This document shows positions 8,020 through 17,835 of a stretch of 34,144 nt of DNA, in pieces. Origin of the DNA: Chitinophagaceae bacterium (GTDB lineage: Bacteria > Bacteroidota > Bacteroidia > Chitinophagales > Chitinophagaceae); contig CANGNA010000048.1 of NCBI GenBank assembly GCA_947455215.1, positions 1 to 34,144 on the forward strand, read 5' to 3'. The notes beneath the pieces are model-generated. The model was given only the letters and a program-made list of their open reading frames with translations, did no database searches and was not told where the DNA came from. A program made the translations under genes and the position numbers. The stretch's first letter is position 1. Each line of letters opens with the position of its first letter.

Positions 8020-8206
8020 AATCAGGATAGCCAGGATTGAAGGACAAGGAGGATGTCGGGCTTCAGTTTCTGTTTGGTGTTGCAGGGTATGATGCAGGAC
8101 GGAATTAGGCAGCCAGATATGCTATAGCTATAAGTAATGCAGAATTTATTTCGCTAATCGGCGATCCGGAGATCGCCTACACGTTACGACGGCATTACAA
8201 ATGCCG
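8020..8206. repeat. Cluster of intergenic repeats and hairpins
   Basis: GAATCAGGATAGCCAGGATT (starting near 8020) is a repeat type often seen between Bacteroidota genes. It is followed by two perfect hairpins: GGCGATC-CGGA-GATCGCC (8160-8177) and CGGCATT-ACA-AATGCCG (8190-8206). The TTACAAA core of the second recurs in two hairpins at 18846-18889. The convergent genes on either side end close to this cluster, so the hairpins could also stop transcription. Confidence 0.55.
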
Positions 8207-8216
8207 CCGAACTGTG

Positions 8217-8756
8217 CTAATACGGCCAATGATACTCATCAATAGTTAAGGTATCACCTACATTGGTTATTGTAATTGAATAGTCAATAATTTCCTCCGA
8301 TGGCCTGATGTACATATATTCCCAGTTCCCACTTTCATTTTGTGTTTTTTGAACCCCGTAAATAGCAGCTACAGAACCAAGTGTATCACTAGTGCTTTTG
8401 AAGGGCGGATGAAGAGTATCGGCAAGGAATGCCAGTTTGTCTCTATGAGAAATGGCAATAACAAGCTTGTCGTGATGATCCATAAATCCATCGTCTGACT
8501 CGAAATTAATTACTTTAAAGTCATCTTTAATTGTTACTTGCCGATAATTCAGTATTGACCTAGCATCTTCTCTATTAATAGGATCATTTTTAAAAAGGCC
8601 GGAAATAAGTACAAGCATTGCAATAACGAAAATGACAGATAATGCAATACCTGTTTTTTTAAAACTAAGTCTTACAAGAAACATGTATAGCACAAGGCCG
8701 ATACCAACAATAAATACTATCAGAATTATTAGCAGACCAATAATAATTGCAGGCAT
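8217..8756 (-). CDS. Hypothetical two-TM membrane protein
   Basis: I do not recognise this 179-residue protein. Residues about 2-29 (IIIGLLIILIVFIVGIGLVLYMF) and about 36-53 (TGIALSVIFVIAMLVLISGLF) form two hydrophobic spans. They are followed by a soluble C-terminal region (about 55-179) with beta-rich stretches and no cysteine pairs or enzyme motif. The ATG is the first start in frame. The gene stands alone, convergent to the beta-barrel gene and divergent from the large kinase gene. It is clearly more AT-rich than its neighbours, which suggests an accessory origin. A small envelope or stress protein is possible, but no function can be assigned. Confidence 0.7.
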   Translation of the reverse strand: MPAIIIGLLIILIVFIVGIGLVLYMFLVRLSFKKTGIALSVIFVIAMLVLISGLFKNDPINREDARSILNYRQVTIKDDFKVINFESDDGFMDHHDKLVIAISHRDKLAFLADTLHPPFKSTSDTLGSVAAIYGVQKTQNESGNWEYMYIRPSEEIIDYSITITNVGDTLTIDEYHWPY

Positions 8757-8980
8757 ATAGGACAGTGAGCATTTAATAATGGTAAATAGAAATTCTAATA
8801 TAGCAATTTCACTAAACTAATGCAAGTTTTTGAAAAGCAGGTGGTAAAATGGCTGGCACGATTTTGTTAGCGGGTACTTTATTTTCTACAGATTCCCCAA
8901 ATTGAGATTTTTTGAAGTGCAGGCTTTAAAATGATTTGTTGTGGACTGTGGAAATATATTGCTTCAAAACCTTTCTGCAT

Positions 8981-11900
8981 ATGGACTCCATAGAAAATGA
9001 AATGCTACAGCCAGCCAATGGCACTGAGCCGGCGATGCCTACTGAAGAGATAGCTGATGTGATCATGCCCAAACGGGTAAAGAAGGCCAGAACGAAGCCG
9101 GCCGTTCCCAAACAGTATAGCAATTTATATGAACCGGCGCCGCAGGAGGTGCTGGACAAGGAGTTGCTGCGGATACTGATAGAGGTGCGTAACGGAAATT
9201 TTGATGTGCGCATGCCCATTGACCAGGTAGGCATCAGCGGTAAGATATGCGATACGCTGAACGAGATCATCTTTATGAACCAGAAGATGACGCAGGAGTT
9301 TACCAGGGCCAGTAATACGATAGGCAAGCATGGTAAGCTGACGCATCGTATTGAGATGCCTTTTGCAAAAGGTGCGTGGAGCAATGGCGTGGACGCGTTG
9401 AATACGCTGATATCGGACCTGGTACATCCTACTATAGAAATTGCTGGTGTTATCAGCTCGGTGGCCAAGGGTAATTTGAGTCAGCAGATGCCGCTGCAGA
9501 TAGGCGACCACGTGCTGCAGGGGGAGTTTGCACGAATAGCCAAGGAAGTAAATGATATGGTGAAGCAGTTGAACCTCTTTAGTATGGAGGTGACGCGTGT
9601 GGCGCTGGAAGTGGGTACGGAAGGTAAGTTGGGCGGACAGGCAACGGTAAAAGGGGTAGGTGGTGTGTGGAAAGATCTTACCGACTCTGTAAACCAGATG
9701 GCCAGCAACCTGACGGCACAGGTGCGTAACATTGCCGAGGTGACGACATCGGTAGCGAAGGGTGACCTGAGCCGTAAGATAACGGTGGATGTAAAGGGCG
9801 AGATACTGGAGCTGAAGAATACGATCAATACGATGGTGGATCAGCTGAACTCGTTCTCGAGCGAAGTGACGCGTGTGGCACTGGAAGTAGGTACTGAGGG
9901 TAAGCTGGGTGGTCAGGCGCAGGTGCGCGGTATTGGCGGTACGTGGAAAGACTTGACCGACTCTGTAAATCAGATGGCCAGTAACCTTACCGGCCAGGTA
10001 CGTAATATAGCCGAGGTGACGATAGCGGTGGCGAGGGGCGACCTTTCGAAGAAAATTACTGTTGACGTAAAAGGAGAAATATCGGAATTGAAATATACCA
10101 TCAATACGATGGTGGACCAGCTGAACTCTTTCAGCGCGGAAGTAACGCGTGTGGCGAGGGAAGTGGGCAGTGAAGGTAAGCTGGGTGGCCAGGCGGAAGT
10201 GAAGGGTGTGGCCGGTGTATGGAAAGACCTTACCGACAGTGTGAACCAGATGGGTAGTAACCTAACGGCACAGGTGCGTAACATTGCCGAGGTGACGACA
10301 GCGGTGGCGAAGGGTGACCTGAGCCGTAAGATAACGGTGGATGTGAAGGGCGAGATACTGGAGCTGAAAGATACCATCAATACGATGGTGGACCAGTTGA
10401 ACTCTTTTGGTAGTGAAGTAACGCGTGTGGCGCGTGAGGTGGGTAGTGAAGGCAAGCTGGGTGGCCAGGCAACGGTGGAAGGTGTAGGTGGTGTATGGAA
10501 GGACCTTACTGATTCTGTAAACCAGATGGCGGGTAACCTGACGGCGCAGGTACGTAACATAGCCGATGTAACGACAGCGGTGGCCAACGGTGACCTTTCC
10601 AAGAAGATAACCGTGGATGTGCAGGGTGAGATATTGGAGTTGAAAAAGACCATCAATACGATGGTGGACCAGCTGAACTCTTTTGGTAGTGAGGTGACGC
10701 GTGTGGCGCGTGAGGTAGGTAGTGAAGGTAAGCTGGGTGGCCAGGCAACGGTAAAGGGTGTAGGTGGTGTGTGGAAAGACCTTACCTATAGCGTGAACCA
10801 GATGGCCAGCAACCTGACCGCGCAGGTGCGTAACATTGCCGAGGTAACAACGGCGGTGGCCAATGGCGACCTCTCGAAGAAGATAACCGTGGATGTGGAG
10901 GGTGAGATACTGGAGCTGAAGAATACCATCAATACAATGGTGGACCAGCTGAACTCTTTTGCGAGTGAGGTGACGCGCGTGGCACTGGAAGTAGGTACGG
11001 AAGGTAAGCTGGGCGGCCAGGCCAAGGTGAAAGGTGTGGGTGGTGTGTGGAAGGGATTGACCGATTCTGTGAACCAGATGGGTAGTAACCTGACGGCCCA
11101 GGTGCGTAACATAGCCGAGGTAACAACCGCGGTGGCCTATGGTGACCTGTCGAAGAAAATTACAGTGAATGTGCAGGGAGAGATCCTTGATCTGAAGAAT
11201 ACGATCAACACAATGGTGGACCAGCTGAACTCTTTTGCGAGTGAAGTGACGCGTGTGGCGCTGGAAGTAGGTACAGAGGGTAAACTGGGTGGCCAGGCCA
11301 AGGTGCAGGGCGTAGGTGGCACCTGGAAGGACCTTACGGATAGTGTGAACCAGATGGGTAGCAACCTGACGGCGCAGGTGCGTAACATTGCCGAAGTAAC
11401 AACGGCGGTGGCGAAGGGTGACCTATCGAGGAAAATTACCGTGGACGTAAAGGGCGAGATATTAGAGCTGAAGAATACCATCAATACAATGGTGGATCAG
11501 CTGAACTCGTTTGGTAGCGAGGTGACGCGTGTGGCGCGTGAAGTGGGTAGTGAGGGTAAGCTGGGTGGCCAGGCCGATGTGCCGGGTGTGGGCGGTACCT
11601 GGAAGGATCTTACCGACTCTGTGAACATTATGGCGGGTAACCTGACAGGCCAGGTGCGTAACATTGCCGAAGTAACAACGGCGGTGGCCAATGGTGACCT
11701 GAGCCGTAAAATTGAGGTGGACGTAAAGGGCGAGATCCTGGAGCTGAAGAATACCATCAATACTATGGTGGAACAGCTGAGAGCCTTTGCCAGTGAGGTG
11801 ACGCGTGTGGCGCGTGAGGTAGGTACCGATGGTAAACTGGGTGGCCAGGCACACGTGCCGGGTGTAGCAGGTACATGGAAGGATCTTACCGACTCTGTGA

Positions 11901-14900
11901 ACCAGATGGCCGGTAACCTTACCGACCAGGTGCGTAACATTGCCGACGTGGCTATTGCGGTGGCGAATGGTGACATGAGCCGTAAGATAACTGTGGATGT
12001 ACGTGGTGAGATATTGCAGCTGAAGGAAACGCTGAATACGATGGTGGATCAGCTGAGGGCGTTTGCGAGTGAGGTGACGCGTGTGGCGCGTGAGGTGGGT
12101 ACGGATGGTAAGCTGGGTGGCCAGGCGTTTGTGCCGGGTGTGGCAGGTACCTGGAAGGACCTTACCGACTCTGTGAACCAGATGACGGGTAACCTGACGA
12201 GCCAGGTGCGTAACATTGCCGAGGTGACGAAGGCGGTGGCGAGCGGTGACCTTTCCAAGAAAGTAACGATAGATGTAAAGGGTGAGATATTTGACCTGAA
12301 GAACACCATTAATACCATGGTGGACCAGCTGAACTCGTTTGCCTTTGAGGTGACGCGTGTGGCGAGGGAAGTGGGTACGGAAGGTAAGCTGGGCGGACAA
12401 GCGGAAGTAAAAGGTGTTGCCGGCACGTGGAAAGACCTTACCGATAGTGTGAACATGATGGCCAGTAACCTGACGAGCCAGGTGCGTGGTATAGCCAAGG
12501 TGGTGACTTCTGTGGCTACGGGTAACCTGAAGCAGAAATTGTCCATCAGCTCTCGTGGTGAGGTGGCACAGCTGACGGATACCATTAATGAAATGATCGA
12601 CACCCTGGCGGTATTTGCTGACCAGGTGACGACAGTGGCACGTGAGGTGGGTGTAGATGGCCGACTGGGTGGCCAGGCCAATGTGCCGGGTGCATCGGGT
12701 ATATGGAAGAATCTTACCGAGAATGTGAACCAGCTGGCCGAGAACCTGACCACGCAGGTACGTGCGATCTCGGAAGTGGCATCGGCGGTAACCAAGGGTG
12801 ACCTTACGCGAATGATACGTGTAGAGGCTCAGGGTGAGGTGGAAGAGTTGAAAGATACCATCAACCAGATGATCGCCAACCTGAAAGAGACAACGCTGAG
12901 GAACCAGGAGCAGGACTGGCTGAAATCGAACCTGGCGAAGTTTACACAAATGCTGCAGGGGCAGAAAGACCTGAACACGGTGACCAGGCGCATATTATCG
13001 GAGCTGGCGCAGGTGGTGAACGCGCAGCATGGTATGTTCTACATACTGGAGCAGGACGAGACCTTTAACAGCGGTACGCTGAAACTATTTGCGGCATATG
13101 CCTATAAAGATGAGCTGAACATTAAGAAGGAGTTCCAGCTGGGTGAGGGCCTGGTTGGGCAGGTGGCCATAGAGAAGGAGAAGATATTGCTGACCAATGT
13201 GCCGCAGGGCTATGTGAAGATCGCATCGGGACTGGGTGAGGCCACGCCGCTGAACCTGATCATCCTGCCGGTGTTGTTTGAAAAAGAGATAAAGGCGGTT
13301 ATAGAACTGGCATCGTTCGAGACATTCAATGAGACGCACCAGGACTTCCTTGGTCAGCTTACGGAAAGTATCGGTATCGTGTTGAACACCATTGAGACCA
13401 ACAGCCGTACAGAGCACCTGCTGGAGCAATCGACATCGCTGGCCGATGAGTTGAAGCGCACCAATGAAGAGCTGCAGGATAAGGCACACCTGCTGGTGAA
13501 GCAGAAAGAAGAGGTGGAAGCGAAGAACAAGGAAGTGGAAGAGGCAAGGCGATCGCTGGAAGAAAAAGCAGAGCAGCTGACCCTGACATCGAAATACAAA
13601 TCGGAGTTCCTGGCCAATATGTCGCACGAGTTGCGCACACCGCTGAACTCGTTGCTGATACTGGCGCAACAGTTGTTCGAGAACCAGGAAGGTAACCTTA
13701 CCGAAAAGCAGGTACGCTTCGCCAAGACCATACATAGCTGCGGTGACGACCTGATACAACTGATCAATGATATTCTTGACCTGTCGAAGATCGAATCAGG
13801 TTATATCTCTGCCGACTTCATCAATGTAAGGCTGGGTGAGATCACCACATTTGTGGAGACGACGTTCAAGCACGTATCGGAGAGCAAGAACCTGAAATTT
13901 ATCATAGAGCGCGATCCGCAGTTGCCGGAAGTGATAGAGACAGATATACAACGCCTGAACCAGATCTTGAAGAACCTGCTTTCGAACGCGTTCAAGTTCA
14001 CTGAAAAGGGTGAAGTGAAGCTGCGTATTTACGAGGCCGACAGGAAGTGGCGCATGGGCACGCCTAGCCTGGAGCAAGCCCGCAAGGTAGTGGCGTTCGA
14101 GATAACCGATACTGGCATAGGTATTTTAAAAGACAAGCAGAATATCATCTTCGAAGCGTTCCAGCAGGCTGAGGGTTCTACGAGCCGTAAGTATGGTGGT
14201 ACGGGTCTTGGGTTGTCTATCAGTCGTGGTCTTGCTGACCTGTTGGGTGGTACGATAGAACTGGAAAGCGAAGTGGGCAAGGGCAGTACATTTACACTGT
14301 TCCTGCCTATTGATTACAACCCGACTTTGCTTAAGAAGGAGAAGCAGGGAGCCATAGCCCTTAAGGAATATGAACTGGCGCAGAACGAGGAAAAGCTGGC
14401 GTACCAGACCATACCGGTATCGAAGCTGCCGGAGCGGGATATGGAAGGTGTGAATGAGATCATTAACCAGACGGGTGATGACAGGAACAACATCACATCG
14501 GGCGACAAGGTAGTGATGGTGGTGGAAGATGATATCCGCTTTGCCAAAATAATGATAGACAAGGCGCATGAAAGCGGATTGAAGGCTGTAGTGGCCACCA
14601 ACTTTGGCGAGGTGTTTGACCTGGCCAATAAGTATATACCAGCAGCAGTAACGCTGGATGTGAAGCTGCCCGATGCCAGCGGCTGGAAGATACTGGACCT
14701 CTTTAAGAATGATATGAACTTCAGGCATATACCTGTGCACCTGATATCGGGCGAGGAGAACAGGATACTAGCCATGAAGCGCGGTGCCAGAAGCTTTCAC
14801 CAGAAGCCATTGAAGAATGAAGCGTTGTCGGTATTGTTTGCAGACATAGTGGAGTTCAACAGTGTGGGGACAAAACGATTGCTGGTGGTTGAGGATAACG

Positions 14901-15679
14901 AGATCGATTGTTCGCAGATAGTGAAGGAGCTGGATAATGGTGAGTTGATAGATATATCGATTGCCAGCAATGGTAAGCAGGCATTGGACATGATCAAAGA
15001 GAACGTGTACGATTGCGTAATAGTGGACTATATGCTGCCAGATATTGCGGGGATAGACTTTGTGATGGAGATCAATGCAGTAAAGCGGTCGCAGATAATG
15101 CCGGTGATCGTGTACTCTGCCAAAGATTTCTCGCCTAAAGAGAGGACGCAACTGAAGCAATTTGCCAACAGAGTGCTGCTGAAGAATGTGAATTCGCTGG
15201 AATTACTGCTAGAAGAAGTGGTGCTGCATATGCACATCAACCATAAAGACCTGCTGCCGGAGAAGAGGAGGATAATAGAAAACCTGAGATTGAAGGAAGA
15301 TGTGCTGGCGAGTAAGAAGGTGCTGATAGTGGATGATGATGTACGTAACCTGTTTGCACTGACCACGGCATTTGAGCGCTACAGCATCAATACCATTACC
15401 GCCGAGAGCGGACAGGATGCCATCAATATACTGAATGAGACCAATGACATAGACATGGTATTGATGGATATTATGATGCCGGAAATGGATGGATATGAGA
15501 CCACGCAGAAAATACGCCGCGAACATAAGAATAGTAAACTGCCTATTATAGCTGTGACGGCCAAGGCCATGAAGGGTGACCGGGAAAAGTGTATAGAAGC
15601 CGGGGCATCTGACTACATCACCAAGCCGGTGAAGATAGACCAGTTGCTTTCACTGATGAGGGTTTGGTTGTATAAGTAA
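8981..15679 (+). CDS. Giant soluble poly-HAMP hybrid histidine kinase (GAF, HisKA, HATPase, three receivers)
   Basis: This 2232-residue kinase has no signal peptide or membrane span, so it should be cytoplasmic, like fungal group III (Nik1-type) kinases. Three divergent HAMP modules (about 65-202) precede twelve 92-residue repeats (203-1306). Each repeat pairs a divergent HAMP ([22 protein letters not shown]) with a canonical one (GDLS+KI..GEI.ELK..IN.M). Then come GAF (about 1316-1470), a coiled coil (about 1475-1540), HisKA with His1549 in [10 protein letters not shown], and HATPase with Asn1669, DTGIGI (from 1710) and GGTGLGLS. Three receivers follow with phospho-acceptors Asp1893, Asp2016 and Asp2163. 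The frame is open to a TTG at 8936, but the ATG at 8981 gives the natural start MDSIENEM. A second kinase gene follows after 89 bp. The signal sensed is unknown; osmotic or mechanical input is only an analogy to fungal homologues. Confidence 0.93.
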   Translation: MDSIENEMLQPANGTEPAMPTEEIADVIMPKRVKKARTKPAVPKQYSNLYEPAPQEVLDKELLRILIEVRNGNFDVRMPIDQVGISGKICDTLNEIIFMNQKMTQEFTRASNTIGKHGKLTHRIEMPFAKGAWSNGVDALNTLISDLVHPTIEIAGVISSVAKGNLSQQMPLQIGDHVLQGEFARIAKEVNDMVKQLNLFSMEVTRVALEVGTEGKLGGQATVKGVGGVWKDLTDSVNQMASNLTAQVRNIAEVTTSVAKGDLSRKITVDVKGEILELKNTINTMVDQLNSFSSEVTRVALEVGTEGKLGGQAQVRGIGGTWKDLTDSVNQMASNLTGQVRNIAEVTIAVARGDLSKKITVDVKGEISELKYTINTMVDQLNSFSAEVTRVAREVGSEGKLGGQAEVKGVAGVWKDLTDSVNQMGSNLTAQVRNIAEVTTAVAKGDLSRKITVDVKGEILELKDTINTMVDQLNSFGSEVTRVAREVGSEGKLGGQATVEGVGGVWKDLTDSVNQMAGNLTAQVRNIADVTTAVANGDLSKKITVDVQGEILELKKTINTMVDQLNSFGSEVTRVAREVGSEGKLGGQATVKGVGGVWKDLTYSVNQMASNLTAQVRNIAEVTTAVANGDLSKKITVDVEGEILELKNTINTMVDQLNSFASEVTRVALEVGTEGKLGGQAKVKGVGGVWKGLTDSVNQMGSNLTAQVRNIAEVTTAVAYGDLSKKITVNVQGEILDLKNTINTMVDQLNSFASEVTRVALEVGTEGKLGGQAKVQGVGGTWKDLTDSVNQMGSNLTAQVRNIAEVTTAVAKGDLSRKITVDVKGEILELKNTINTMVDQLNSFGSEVTRVAREVGSEGKLGGQADVPGVGGTWKDLTDSVNIMAGNLTGQVRNIAEVTTAVANGDLSRKIEVDVKGEILELKNTINTMVEQLRAFASEVTRVAREVGTDGKLGGQAHVPGVAGTWKDLTDSVNQMAGNLTDQVRNIADVAIAVANGDMSRKITVDVRGEILQLKETLNTMVDQLRAFASEVTRVAREVGTDGKLGGQAFVPGVAGTWKDLTDSVNQMTGNLTSQVRNIAEVTKAVASGDLSKKVTIDVKGEIFDLKNTINTMVDQLNSFAFEVTRVAREVGTEGKLGGQAEVKGVAGTWKDLTDSVNMMASNLTSQVRGIAKVVTSVATGNLKQKLSISSRGEVAQLTDTINEMIDTLAVFADQVTTVAREVGVDGRLGGQANVPGASGIWKNLTENVNQLAENLTTQVRAISEVASAVTKGDLTRMIRVEAQGEVEELKDTINQMIANLKETTLRNQEQDWLKSNLAKFTQMLQGQKDLNTVTRRILSELAQVVNAQHGMFYILEQDETFNSGTLKLFAAYAYKDELNIKKEFQLGEGLVGQVAIEKEKILLTNVPQGYVKIASGLGEATPLNLIILPVLFEKEIKAVIELASFETFNETHQDFLGQLTESIGIVLNTIETNSRTEHLLEQSTSLADELKRTNEELQDKAHLLVKQKEEVEAKNKEVEEARRSLEEKAEQLTLTSKYKSEFLANMSHELRTPLNSLLILAQQLFENQEGNLTEKQVRFAKTIHSCGDDLIQLINDILDLSKIESGYISADFINVRLGEITTFVETTFKHVSESKNLKFIIERDPQLPEVIETDIQRLNQILKNLLSNAFKFTEKGEVKLRIYEADRKWRMGTPSLEQARKVVAFEITDTGIGILKDKQNIIFEAFQQAEGSTSRKYGGTGLGLSISRGLADLLGGTIELESEVGKGSTFTLFLPIDYNPTLLKKEKQGAIALKEYELAQNEEKLAYQTIPVSKLPERDMEGVNEIINQTGDDRNNITSGDKVVMVVEDDIRFAKIMIDKAHESGLKAVVATNFGEVFDLANKYIPAAVTLDVKLPDASGWKILDLFKNDMNFRHIPVHLISGEENRILAMKRGARSFHQKPLKNEALSVLFADIVEFNSVGTKRLLVVEDNEIDCSQIVKELDNGELIDISIASNGKQALDMIKENVYDCVIVDYMLPDIAGIDFVMEINAVKRSQIMPVIVYSAKDFSPKERTQLKQFANRVLLKNVNSLELLLEEVVLHMHINHKDLLPEKRRIIENLRLKEDVLASKKVLIVDDDVRNLFALTTAFERYSINTITAESGQDAINILNETNDIDMVLMDIMMPEMDGYETTQKIRREHKNSKLPIIAVTAKAMKGDREKCIEAGASDYITKPVKIDQLLSLMRVWLYK
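9587..12898 (+). repeat. Twelve in-frame tandem 276-bp repeats (HAMP pairs)
   Basis: Twelve copies of a 276-bp unit run without any insertion or deletion, encoding residues 203-1306 of the giant kinase. Copies 1-10 are very similar at protein and DNA level. Copies 11 and 12, next to the GAF domain, have diverged. Variant residues cluster in blocks (ALEVGTEG in copies 1, 2, 6, 7; AREVGSEG in 3, 4, 5, 8), which indicates multi-unit duplication. Such DNA is prone to unequal recombination and to assembly collapse. Confidence 0.95.
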
Positions 15680-15690
15680 GTCAAAAGTGT

Positions 15691-15710
15691 TTTAGTCGTA
15701 AGTCGTAAGT
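15691..15710. repeat. Dispersed repeat with TAGTCGTAAGTCGTAAGT, copy 1
   Basis: The same 18 bases occur at 33288-33305, far away and in another intergenic region. It is a short-unit (AGTCGTA) repeat with no sign of being coding or regulatory. Confidence 0.6.
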
Positions 15711-15768
15711 GGATAGTTGAGAGCAGATATTGAATTGTGATCCAGGTTAATAGTAGAAAATAAGCGAG

Positions 15769-17070
15769 GTGGAGGAGTATAAAATACACAGTACGGAGCA
15801 GAAGACAGCGGGTAGCCCCATCAAGTCTGACATCAAACTATTGATAGTTGATGATCGGGAGGACAACCTGTTCTCGATAGAGACCATATTGGAGCAGGAT
15901 GGTTACATCATACGTACTGCTAATTCCGGCAGGGCGGCACTGAGGATATTGCTGAAGGAGGATGATTTTACGTTGATACTGATGGATGTGCAGATGCCCG
16001 ACCTGAATGGATTTGAGACCGCTACGCTGATCTATGAGCGGGAGAAGCTGCGGCATATACCCATCATATTTGTAACAGCTAATGATCATGGTGAGGAAAG
16101 TGTGTTCAAGGGGTATAAGATGGGTGGTGTGGATTATATCTACAAGCCCATCAACCCCGAACTGATGCGGGCCAAAGTGTCTGTGTTTGTAGAGTTATAC
16201 AGAAAGAACCACCAGTTGCTGGCGCAAGATCAGAAGATGGTAGCAGCTAATAAGCGGCTGGAGGAAGAGATAAGGGAACGCAGGGCATCGGAAGCCAAAG
16301 TCCGCACGCTGAACCTGCAGCTGATGGAAAATATCAACAGGTTAAAAGCTACCAATGAAGAGCTGGAACGCTTTGCTTATGTGGCCAGTCATGATCTGCA
16401 GGAGCCGTTGCGTAAGATCATACTGTTCAGCGACAGGTTTGCCCTGCGGCATAGCCAGTCTATGGATGCGGAGTCGAAGGACTATATAGACCGTATCATG
16501 AAGGCGGCAGAGCGCATGCGCATGCTTATAAAGAACATACTGCTGTTCTCGAGGTCGGCCACTGATGAAGATGTATTTGAAGAAGTATCGTTGAATGATA
16601 TTGTGACCGCCATCCTGTCGGACCTAGAGATATCGATAGAGCAGAAGCGTGCCTTGATAGAAGTAGGGCAGTTACCTACGCTCAGGATCATACCGGGGCA
16701 GTTCAGGCAGGTGTTTCAGAATCTGATCATGAACGCGTTGAAGTTCTCGAGAGAAGATCAGGCGCCGCATATACGCATACATGCCGAGCGTACGAATGGC
16801 CGGCTGTATAGCGGCATAAAACCACATTTGCACGATGTTGATTGCTATACCATTTATGTAAAAGATAACGGTATTGGCTTTGAGCAGAAGTATGCTGATG
16901 ACATCTTCACGCTATTCAAACGGCTGAACAGTGCAGAGAAGTTTGAGGGCACAGGCATAGGCCTATCTATCTGCAAGAAAATAGTAGAGCAGCACAACGG
17001 GCTTATCTCAGCGGTGAGCAGCCCGGGTGAAGGAACAACGTTTATTATATCGCTACCGGTTGGCGGGTGA
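15769..17070 (+). CDS. Receiver-histidine kinase (REC-coiled coil-HisKA-HATPase)
   Basis: This 433-residue protein has an N-terminal receiver domain (about 23-140) with the acidic pair DDRED, phospho-acceptor Asp73 in LILMDVQMPD and Lys in YIYKPIN. A coiled coil follows (about 145-200). HisKA has His208 in SHDLQEPLRK, and HATPase has an N box (FQNLIMNALKFS), DNGIGF and GTGIGLSIC. Receiver-first kinases take a phosphate or signal from a partner and pass it on. It sits 89 bp after the giant hybrid kinase on the same strand, so the two probably share an operon and a relay. The start is a GTG; no ATG is available before the receiver. No DNA-binding or effector domain is present in either gene, so the output must lie elsewhere. 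Its stop codon directly abuts that of the convergent gldN-like gene. Confidence 0.92.
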   Translation: MEEYKIHSTEQKTAGSPIKSDIKLLIVDDREDNLFSIETILEQDGYIIRTANSGRAALRILLKEDDFTLILMDVQMPDLNGFETATLIYEREKLRHIPIIFVTANDHGEESVFKGYKMGGVDYIYKPINPELMRAKVSVFVELYRKNHQLLAQDQKMVAANKRLEEEIRERRASEAKVRTLNLQLMENINRLKATNEELERFAYVASHDLQEPLRKIILFSDRFALRHSQSMDAESKDYIDRIMKAAERMRMLIKNILLFSRSATDEDVFEEVSLNDIVTAILSDLEISIEQKRALIEVGQLPTLRIIPGQFRQVFQNLIMNALKFSREDQAPHIRIHAERTNGRLYSGIKPHLHDVDCYTIYVKDNGIGFEQKYADDIFTLFKRLNSAEKFEGTGIGLSICKKIVEQHNGLISAVSSPGEGTTFIISLPVGG

Positions 17071-17739
17071 TCACTCTTTTTCCATTTTTTGGGCACGCAT
17101 GTCACCCTTCACCTTATCTATAGTGCTTTTAAAGTCGCGGTTGGTTAGCAGCGCATCCCAGTTTTTGCCGGTAGTGGTGTTTACCTGTGCCAGGTATTCC
17201 CTGTCATTGGGGAAGAACGTCCAACACAGTGGCGTGCCAGCTTCTGTAACAGGTGCCAGGCCCACAATGCGAACAACCATCTTGTTCTGGTTAGTAAACA
17301 GCCACTGTTCTTTTATCCTGTATTGAGTTATAGACGAAGGCTTAATTGCCGCTTTGCCCTTGCCTGGGGCCATTAATGCTACTATTTCTTCTTTGCTTAG
17401 TTCTTTGGTAAATCTGTCGTCAACGGCATCGTATAATTTTATCTTGCCGCTCAGTGCCCCTTCTATCAAGATATTGACGAGTGGTTTGCCCGTATTGAAT
17501 GCCTGGTTTACGGCATCATGAGCATCTATATTGCGCCACACTGTTTTAGCCCAAAGAATATCTTTTTCCATTATCCGCTCTGCAGGCAAGGCGTAAGTCT
17601 CCTCGTTGACGTATTGTGATGCATCTTGTTTGAGCAGTTCTTTAGCACGTGCCTGTAACTGATCGTTGGTCATAGTTTGCGCGAACGTATTACTGCTGAA
17701 TAGCAATACAGCGGCAATGGAGAAGAGGCGGATATTCAT
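17071..17739 (-). CDS. GldN-like protein (type IX secretion/gliding family), short and solitary
   Basis: This 222-residue protein has a Sec signal peptide (MNIRLFSIAAVLLFSSNTFAQ). The mature region follows the GldN/PorN pattern: KDILWAKTVWRNIDAHDAVNQ, NILIEGALSGKIKLYD, RIKEQWLFTNQNKMVVRIVGLAP and TFFPNDREYLAQ. In known systems GldN partners GldK in a periplasmic ring of the type IX secretion motor and is encoded in gldKLMN. Here no gldK, gldL or gldM is near and the protein is shorter than usual. It may be a paralogue with a separate role, or the species keeps the operon elsewhere. On the minus strand a promoter-like TATATTTA (17762 to 17755), with TTTTTTGG upstream inside the neighbour's terminator, precedes the gene. 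Confidence 0.8.
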   Translation of the reverse strand: MNIRLFSIAAVLLFSSNTFAQTMTNDQLQARAKELLKQDASQYVNEETYALPAERIMEKDILWAKTVWRNIDAHDAVNQAFNTGKPLVNILIEGALSGKIKLYDAVDDRFTKELSKEEIVALMAPGKGKAAIKPSSITQYRIKEQWLFTNQNKMVVRIVGLAPVTEAGTPLCWTFFPNDREYLAQVNTTTGKNWDALLTNRDFKSTIDKVKGDMRAQKMEKE

Positions 17740-17782
17740 AGTTCGTATTTTTTATAAATATAGGAAATGATCTGCATTTATA

Positions 17783-17817
17783 ACCAAAAAAGCAGAGCGA
17801 GTGCTCTGCTTTTTTGG
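17783..17817 (-). terminator. Terminator behind the ACMSD gene
   Basis: AGCAGAGC (17791-17798) and GCTCTGCT (17803-17810) form a perfect stem with loop GAGT. A/T tracts flank both sides, so a T run follows in the minus direction. It lies 19 bp past the stop of the minus-strand gene starting at 18825. Confidence 0.85.
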
Positions 17818-17835
17818 GTTGAAATAATGACCACG

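Noticed and set aside
9587-12898. Regular repeats as a possible CRISPR-like array
   Set aside because: The 276-bp unit has no spacers, is in frame throughout, and encodes HAMP modules.
11462-12949. A 495-codon open frame on the minus strand across the HAMP repeats, with other long antisense frames nearby
   Set aside because: It is an antisense shadow of the periodic kinase gene: the repeat keeps the same frame open in every unit, and the peptide is itself a reflection of the repeat with no protein-like domain.
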